Shown piece after piece: positions 56,991-64,000 of a stretch of DNA of 64,000 nt (position 1 is its first letter; every line of letters begins with the position of its first letter). The position numbers were made by a program, and so were the translations under genes. The stretch is from Cryptomeria japonica. Lineage: Eukaryota > Streptophyta > Pinopsida > Cupressales > Cupressaceae. The notes beneath the pieces were generated by a model, which was given only the letters and a program-made list of their open reading frames with translations, searched no databases and was not told where the DNA came from. The DNA lies in contig NC_081413.1 in the NCBI RefSeq assembly GCF_030272615.1, positions 560,331,945 to 560,395,944 on the forward strand. Direction: 5' to 3'.

Positions 56991-59900
56991 GTAAAGGAAG
57001 ATGTGCTAGACAAGAAGGCTCTTGTCTCCCGCTTTGATAATTCCAATGAGTGGATTATTGACAGTGGCTATTCTCACCATATGACTAGTGACCGGAGCAA
57101 GTTTCTATCTTTGGAAGAATATGATGGTGGTGTGGTTCATTTTGGTAATGATGCACCATGTATGGTTAAAGGAAGAAGGTCCATCTCTTTGAATGGAAAG
57201 AGTAGTGCTGACAATGTGTATTGGATGGAAGGTCTCAGACACAATCTATTGAGTGTTGCCCAGCTGAATGATAGTGGACTCATTCTAGAATTCAAAAATG
57301 GAGTGTGCAAAATCAAAGGAAAGAATGGTGATTTGATGGCCACTAGTATGCATACCAAAGGTAACTTATTTTAGCTAAATGCAAATATATGTACATGTCT
57401 TATGGCTAAGTTTGATTATAGCTGGATATGGCATAGGAGACTCTGCCATGTAAACTTTGATAACATTGTGAAGGCCAGTAAGATCAAGGAAGTTAGAAGA
57501 CTGCCGATGCTGAGAAAACCAGAAAATCCTTTGTGCAGAGAATGTCAACTGGGGAAAATGTCTTCCTCAACCTTCAAAGGTAAATCTTTCACAGCTGACA
57601 ACTTACTTGATCTTGTGCACACTGATTTGTGTGGTCCCATGAAAACTAGGAATGTGCAGGGAGATAGGTATTTTATGATTCTTATAGATGATTGCTCAAG
57701 AATGATGTGGGTCACATTCTTGAAGGACAAGTTTGAAGCCTTTGGAAAGTTCAAAGCTTTCAGAGCATTGGTAGAAAAGGAAAGTGGTAGAAGAATCAAA
57801 TGCCTTAGAACTGATCAAGGAGGGGAATTCACTTCTGGTGAATTCAACAAATATTGTGAAGAGAATGGCATCAAGAGGCAAGTGTCTACCCCCCGAAATC
57901 CACAATAGAATGGCTTAGCAGAGAGAAACAACTAGATTGTGGTTGAAGTGGCTAGAACTATGTTGAACCAAGGAAAAGTTGCTCACACCATTTGGAGAGA
58001 AGCGATGAGCATTGCAGTCTACACAATGAACTGGGTACTCATCAAAAAGGGAAAGGATAAGACTCCTTATGAGTACTGGACCGGTAAGACACTAGTGGTA
58101 AGATACTTTAGAATGTTTGGTAGCAAATGTTATATCAAGAGGAGTGAACATCAGAGCAAGTTCGATGCAAAATGTGATGAAGGAATATTCCTAGGATATT
58201 CCACCAAGAGTAAAGCTCTCAAATGTTTCAACGATAGGACTCAAAGAATTGTTGAAAGCATCAATGTTAGGGTTGATGAAAACTCTAGGAAACCTGAGGA
58301 AACCGATAGTGAGCAAGTGGGAGATGAACTAGTAGTAACCTTTTGGGAACTGGTTGCAAATCAGCCCAGTACAAGTAATTGTGTTCCTACATTGGTGGAT
58401 GTTGATGCTGATGAAGATGAGGATGAAGAAGAAAAGCAAGAAGAATCTGTTAAGAACATACCTAAGTATGTCAAACTCAATCATGATCCAAAGCAGATCA
58501 TAGGAGACAAAGATGCAGGAATTCTTACAAGAAGAAAGGTCAGAGAAAGCTCATGTATGATCTCTAAATTTGAGCCTAAATCATTCAAAGAGGCACATAA
58601 AGATGAAGAATGGATCAAGGCAATGGAAGAGGAACTTGACTAGATAGAGAACCTAGACCGGAGCATAAAAATATCATTGGAACCAAATGGGTTTTCAGAA
58701 ACAAGCTAAATGAGGATGGCACAGTGGTAAGGAACAAAGCCAAACTAGTGTGTAAGGGATACACCCAAGAAGAAGGAGAAGACTATGGAGAAACCTTTGC
58801 TCCAGTAGCAAGATTGGAAGGAGCGCGTATGCTTCTTGCATATGCAACTTTTAAAGGATTCCAGGTATATTAAATGGATGTAAAATCTGCATTCCTAAAT
58901 GGAATACTTGAAGAGGAGGTGTACATAGAACAACCAGATGGGTTTTCCCTATCAGAAGATAGTGACATGGTGTGTAGGCTACATAAAGCCTTTTATGGAC
59001 TAAAGCAGGCACCTAGAGCATGGTATGAATGCTTGTAGTCCCATCTTGTGAAGATTGGATTTGAAAGAACAAGTGAAGATAGCAATATCTATTTGAATCA
59101 TAAGGAGATCAGATTTTAATTTGTGAAGTATTTGTTGATGACATCATCTTTGGAGGAGATGACAAGATGAGTCATGCTTTTGTAGATGAGATGAAAAAGG
59201 AGTTTGAGATGTCACTCATAGGGGAGATTAAGTTCTTCATTGGACTACAAATTCAACAAATGAAAGATGGAATCTTTATTACTCAGTCCAAGTATGTCAA
59301 AGAGGTGTTGAAGACCTTTGGCATGAAAGATAGTAAACCGGTTGGTACACCAATGGTGACCAGTTGTAAGCTATTAAAAGAAGATGACTCTGTGGTGGTA
59401 AATGAGAAGGATTACCGATCAATGATTGGTAAGTTGCATTATATAGTGCATAGTAGACCAGACATTGCACATGCAGTGGGCATTACCGCTCGGTTTCAGA
59501 AAAGCCCAAGAGAATCCCACTTGGTAGCAGTCAAGCGGATTCTTAGATATCTGAAGGGAACAATTGGCTATGGGTTATGGTATCCATACAATAATGATTT
59601 CAACCTGAAAGTGTTCACAGATGCTTATTGGGCTGGTAATATAGATGACCAAAAGAGCACAACCGGTGGTGCATTCTTCCTTGGTGGTAGACTGGTCTCA
59701 TGGATGAGTAAAAAGCAGAGTTGTATCTCTTAGTCTACAGCAGAAGCAGAGTATGTTGCAACTTTTATGAACTGCACCCAGACTATTTGGTTGAAGCATG
59801 TATTAAATAGCTTCAAAGTTCCTGTATTTGAACCAGTAAGCATATTTTGTGACAATACAAGTGCAATTAACATTTCCAAGAATCCGGTTTTGCATGCTAG

Positions 59901-60084
59901 AACCAAGCACTTTGAGCTCAAGTATCATTTCTTGAGGGAGAAGGTTTAGAACAAGGAGGTTGTGTTGGAACATGTCTCTAGTAAGGAGCAGTTAGTAGAC
60001 ATATTCACCAAGCCTCTACCAAAGGCTATATTTACCTATTTGAGAGGTGAATTAGGGGTGCTGCCCCTTCAAGAGGTGAACTAA
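56991..60084 (+). pseudogene. pol: Copia-E pol
   Basis: Protease WIIDSGYSHHMT (about 57,050-57,085; the usual C after G is Y). Pre-integrase IWHRRLCHVNFDN (about 57,428). Integrase with HTDLCGPM, LIDDCSRMMW, LRTDQGGEF and NGLAERNN (about 57,630-57,940). RT with [52 protein letters not shown] and the catalytic FVDDI at 59,131-59,145. RNase H with VFTDAYWAGN, DDQKSTTGG and AEAEYVA-like and CDNTSAI motifs. The frame ends at 60,082-60,084. Stops include 57,372, 57,906, 57,934, 58,640, 58,872, 59,036 and 59,731, and a frameshift lies near 59,110. Confidence 0.94.
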
Positions 60085-60328
60085 AGATTTGTGCTCCACA
60101 CCAGGCAGGTATTGCATTGTCAAATCTTTTCAGGATTGATGTGTTGAAGGATGCTACTCGTCAAGGGGGAGCAACATAGTGGAACATGGTAAGCTTGTGC
60201 CTCCACTTTGGCATTGTTGTCAAAGGGGGAGAAGATGTGAAGCAGAGAAGATATCTGCCAATTTGGGGGAGAAGATGTGAACCAGAGAGATATCTTTGTA
60301 TATTTCCATCAATGCCAAAGGGGGAGAT
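60085..60328 (+). other. Copia-E 3' untranslated segment with four polypurine-like tracts
   Basis: Non-coding between the pol stop and the 3' LTR. The tract aaagggggaga at 60,317-60,327 touches the LTR and is the expected plus-strand primer. Similar tracts occur at about 60,163, 60,222 and 60,264. Those at 60,222 and 60,264 lie in a tandem duplication of about 42 bp (ggggagaagatgtgaa and cagaga-tatct repeated). Confidence 0.8.
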
Positions 60329-61879
60329 TGTTGGCATTTGTGCAGAGTATGTTGACATGATGATATTATGTTGTCATTGATGTCAATATACAGAGAGTGA
60401 ACCGGTAATATGCTGAAAAGTAAACCGGTATAATGTCATAAATCAATATATGCGCAAAGAAGTGAACAGGTATATTGAGGCTAAGCAACTGGCAAAGAGA
60501 ACCGGTATAGCGGTATAATCCGGTATATGAGCAATAGGTGAAGCAGTACGTTTGTCCAAGTGAACCAGTATGATGGAATGTGAACCGACATATGGAATGT
60601 TTTCTATTAAGGCTTAAGAGTCTTAGCTTAAGGGTTTCTAGTTGAAGTGTTCCAAGCCTGTGTGATTCAACCGATGACATTGTGTGATGAGCTAGCATTG
60701 TAATCAAGATCAGATCGTGTTTCCACGTTAGCCTTGTGTGTGTGAAGGATCCTGCATGAAGGAGATTGATCCTATCTGCCTTAGGAATGTGCGAAGTCCC
60801 TGTAAACGATGGAGAACGTATGATGGGTTATTGCCTCCATGAAACGGTAAAGAACAAATGATGGAGAATATCTTGAGATTTGTTCAAGACCGTTGTATTC
60901 AAATGAAATGTGTTCAATGGCCAGGATTGAACCACCTAAATTTTTTAACCTAAATATTTAGGGTTTAGGGTTTATGCTACCAACCTATCTATTTCCTATA
61001 AGGTTGATGTTGTGTTTCATACTGAGGTTGTTGGCAAATGGTGTGTGTGTATCTAAGTGCAGAGATACGTGATTCTTGCCAGACTAGATGAGATAAGAGG
61101 ATTGATTCTTGCATAGTGTGTGTGCAGAAGGAAGGAACTTAAGTGGATCTACATTAGGCATTGAGTGCTATTATTAGATTGTTGTAATACCTATTGATCT
61201 TTAACCACTTCAATAGTTGGAAAATCCCTGAACCGGGTAGCTTTAACCAGCTTGCTGTAAATCCTTTAATAAGGTGACTCAAAGCTATTGAGTTCATGAA
61301 ATCCTCTAACAAGGTAACCTCTAATAGGGTTTAACCCTTAACCGGGTATTTAGCCATCCCTTAACCGGGTGATCTCTAACAGGATCGATTCCTAGCAGAA
61401 CCTGTTGTAACAGTCTTTAATCGGACTTGGCTCCTAATAGAGCAGACTTCTAAAGAGTTCAAAAGAAGCTTGTGGGTATTCATCCCCACCGTGGTTTTTC
61501 CTAGTTGGGTTTCCACATGAAAAATCTGTGTCATGTGTAGTATTTTTCATGTGATGATTTAAGTGATTTGTGTCTAAAGGTAAATCATGTTGAGCTAGCT
61601 GTTATTATATTTATGATGATAGATTACCTATTCATGCATAAGGGTGAAATGGAAGTGTAGTATTAAGTTGAGTGGAAAGCTAAGTGATTAACCGGTTAAT
61701 GCTTGTCACAGTCATTCTTAGCTTTACTGGTTTCACTCTGTTTCAGACTGGTGTTACTGTTTGTTAGACATTTGCAGTGTTTGCAATCAAATCGGTTCAA
61801 GAAAAGTAGTTGTGACTGTACTGATTCACCCCCCCTCTTAGTACCAATTTGGTACTTATTGTTCATCATTAAGTTATCA
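60329..61879 (+). repeat. Copia-E 3' LTR
   Basis: 1,551 bp, the partner of 54,384-55,944, starting TGTTGGCATTTGTG and ending AAGTTATCA. By eye it differs from the 5' LTR by many substitutions and several indels (for example about 20 bp around cttaatatggtatgactact missing here), so the element is not recent. Confidence 0.95.
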
Positions 61880-62400
61880 ATTCTTATGTCTGCAAGTATC
61901 TTAGGCAATGGATAGTGATAGTGGTAGATGATCTGATCCAATTTGATGCACAATTTCAGTTTCTAATGAGTAGTTGCCACTTATCCACCATTCGCCAACC
62001 AAGAAATGGTCCAAAATTTCTGATATATTGGCAAAGTTTAGCCTTCTATTAGTCCAAGTGAATCTACCATTCTTAGGTATGATATCAACCAACTTGTAGC
62101 TAGATACAAATTCTCTAAAATCATCCATAACTTTTGAAGGTTTCCAAAGACCACCAAACTTCTCATCAATGTCCAAAAGAGCATTGAAGTCACCAACAAC
62201 TATGACCTTGCCCTTTTCCAACTGACTAGCTTGGTTGGAGACCTCATTCCAAACTTTTATTTTTTCTGTGGTCTTAATAGGTCCATAAATATTAAATAAT
62301 GGAAAGGAGATATTGGTTTTCTTATAGACAATGATGCACACCAACTAGTGATCAAATGAAGCTATGGGATGCATTTCAATTTTGGAGGGGTTATGATAGG
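61880..62400 (-). pseudogene. LINE endonuclease domain (apurinic/apyrimidinic type)
   Basis: This domain nicks the target DNA to prime reverse transcription. The minus strand reads LVCIIVYKKTNISFPLFNIY, then VVGDFNALLD (the conserved GDFN, about 62,180-62,210), NGRFTWTNRR, LDHFLVGEWW and GSDHLPLSL with the catalytic SDH near 61,915. One stop lies before the first segment near 62,345. The N-terminal third of the domain is not found. The sequence resumes across Copia-E at 54,383 toward the RT. Confidence 0.88.
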
Positions 62401-64000
62401 GAGATTGCTAGGAAAGTGCTCAAAAGGAAAGTTTGAGTCAAGAGGTTTAATTTGTTACCCAAAAACTTGTTTGAGGCTGTTTTATGTGTTTACGAAATCA
62501 TTCTTGTGGTTATAGTGCCAAGCACTTCAGGCATCACTTTCCTAACAAACTCCCCTTTTGGTGATAGCTCACACCCATGCTCAACCTACTCAAATTACTC
62601 ACTCCACCCATCTACACATCCTCAATCTCTGTTATTTTGGCATTCAACCCTCTGTTACAGAGTGTATTAGGAGTCTTCAACATGGACATGTAGGGACAAC
62701 AAGGTTTTTGTCAAGTTTGACAACCAAACTTAGTTCTAGGCCCATAGACTTGGCTTACTCAATACACCAACCAAGGGTCAAAATCTAAAAAAGGGACTAC
62801 ACACTACCCAAAGGCCTATATGTTTCTTATTTAATTTTTTTAACATGTCCACACAAATTCTTATGAGCCCTAAACTCCTCCTTGCAATCGAGTTCTAAAA
62901 AAAGTGTGTGTTATGCAGTCAAAGGCTACTAGCCTGTGGAGGGCTAATTGGCCAATTTTTGTTCACCCTGCCCAACGATGGGATTCTCCTCCAACAAAAT
63001 TGTTTTGGATGGTGTGGAATAGGTCATAGAAAGGATATTTTCATGGTTTTAGGTTCCACCAACTTAGTTTAGTGACTATCCACAAAATTGGGCTTAAAGG
63101 TAGGGTTTCATGAGGGTTTGGGTGCTTCCACCATGGACTCCTCTCACCAAGATTGATTCAAAATCCCACATTGCTTGGAGACCTCTTCCATATAAAATTA
63201 GAGCTTCCCCTTCCTTTTTTTAGACAAGCATTATGCCAAACACTTGGCAAACCATTGAGAAAAACAGTAAAAGTGTCACTGTCACAGTCAAAATGCTGCC
63301 CTTTTACCAGTCAGCGATCATTACACCTTTGGATCTGCATAATGAAGAGTTTTGAATTGGAAATACACCTCAATGAGGTCTGAAAACATTGGATAATATT
63401 CTTATTACAATGCCTTCTCAGTTACAAGGCTTGGATGATGCTTTTGAAGCATTCCATAAGCAAATTGACAACACAATTCATAAAAATAGTGAACTCACTA
63501 TTTTGTTTACAAAATGAGAATGTTTGATAATAACAAGCTATTATAATAAACTAATATGATTCTCAACACACTTGGACACATATCCAAACCTCTACATCAT
63601 GCATTTGTTCACTCCAAATTCCTTTTGGGTGCAACTCTTGAGTTTTGATCATGTTACCAGCTAAGTAATCAATACTTGCCTAGTATTCACTCAAGTCCTT
63701 CTTCCAACCACACTCTTGGCATAAAATATAGCATATGTATAGTATATACATGAACTACAACTTGACTAAATCCATTTTGTGGGATCCCAGACCTAGATTA
63801 GTCAAGTGGTGACATTTTAGAACTTCAAACCCTTGACAGGGCAGTGAGCACACAGATTGAAAATAATTTTGTACAATAAAATTTCCAAAAGAAACTGATA
63901 CAAAAATAAACTAGAGACCATTATACAAATGTTATTCACACTTACCAAAGGTATAGTAAAAACTATGGAGCTACAGTACGGACTGTTTCACAAAGGAAGG
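62401..64000. other. No recognisable gene
   Basis: Mixed-composition sequence with frames under 80 codons on both strands and no motif I recognise. No LTR ends or tandem repeats were seen. Confidence 0.5.

Larger units (their letters stand above)
54384..61879 (+). mobile_element. Copia-E: full-length Ty1/Copia element inserted into the LINE
   Basis: Two LTRs of about 1.55 kb, an exact primer-binding site, gag, pol in Copia order (PR-INT-RT-RNase H) and a polypurine tract, all on the plus strand. Target duplication gttct (54,379-54,383) and attct (61,880-61,884) match at four of five positions. The LTRs are visibly diverged with several small indels, so this is an older insertion than Copia-A, yet younger than the LINE. 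About ten stops and some frameshifts disable it. It shares LTR layout with the solo LTR at 16,023-17,539. Confidence 0.95.
49660..62400 (-). mobile_element. L1-type LINE with endonuclease, RT, zinc domain and RNase H, split by Copia-E
   Basis: A non-LTR retrotransposon ORF2 on the minus strand. Endonuclease lies at 62,400-61,880, and the element resumes after the 7.5-kb Copia-E insertion with RT (54,343-52,683), connector and zf-RVT (to 51,396), RNase H (to 50,855) and a C-terminal tail (to about 49,820). Net length without Copia-E is about 5.2 kb. RT through zf-RVT stays in one frame over about 2.7 kb with only a few stops, so it is better preserved than the other LINE pieces. ORF1 and the start of the endonuclease are missing. 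The 3' end is placed near 49,660 at an AT-rich stretch and is approximate. Confidence 0.88.

Noticed and set aside
62452..62788. Two overlapping 70-codon plus-strand frames
   Set aside because: No motif, start context or conserved composition; expected by chance in DNA of this composition.

Overview
The window looks like repeat-dominated nuclear DNA of a land plant, most likely a gymnosperm such as a conifer. This is inferred from the plant-type Copia and L1-type LINE proteins, the very low gene density, the AT-rich intergenic DNA and the many decayed, nested retroelements. There is no sign of bacterial or organellar gene organisation and no CRISPR array. I see one plausible host gene, an F-box/LRR-like gene on the minus strand at about 48.0-49.3 kb.

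Region by region. 0-1 kb: 3' part of a decayed LINE (+). 1.4-19.2 kb: two adjacent copies (A about 1,398-12,870; B about 12,880-19,212) of one composite block. The block runs in this order: gag/protease remnant of a minus-strand Copia element (Copia-C), its LTR, a spacer, a second LTR (family D), and a long polypurine/polypyrimidine array. Each copy later received its own insertions. Copy A holds a nearly complete Copia element (Copia-A, 1,455-6,431, minus) and a 1.7-kb solo-LTR-like insert. Copy B holds a solo LTR of 1,517 bp with a perfect 5-bp target duplication. In each case the other copy shows the empty site.

19.2-24.4 kb: a leader-like region, a broken open reading frame of about 1,000 codons on the plus strand that is neither gag nor pol, and an LTR-like unit directly after it. 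24.4-28.3 kb: featureless DNA and a third purine array. 28.3-29.5 kb: a solo LTR with perfect 5-bp target duplications. 29.5-33 kb: AT-rich DNA with no gene. 33-39.9 kb: a LINE RNase H remnant and a second gymnosperm-type non-gag/pol ORF family (here family X) on the plus strand. Family X is interrupted by a minus-strand LTR, polypurine tract and accessory ORF unit and by a short plus-strand gag fragment. 44-45.6 kb: a second family X copy. 45.6-48 kb: AT-rich DNA with a repeated block.

48.0-49.3 kb: the F-box gene. 49.7-62.4 kb: a fairly well preserved L1-type LINE (minus) split between its endonuclease and reverse-transcriptase domains by a complete but stop-ridden Copia element (Copia-E, plus, 54,384-61,879, LTRs about 1.55 kb). 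62.4-64 kb: nothing recognisable.

The retroelement genes no longer work together: nearly all carry stops or frameshifts, many of them G-to-A or C-to-T changes as expected in methylated plant repeats. The most interesting material is (1) the tandem block duplication, with each copy acting as a record of empty sites for the other; (2) several long accessory ORFs outside gag-pol, two of which end directly against a 3' LTR; and (3) long polypurine arrays that switch strand. All function assignments come from reading translated motifs by eye; no database search was possible.
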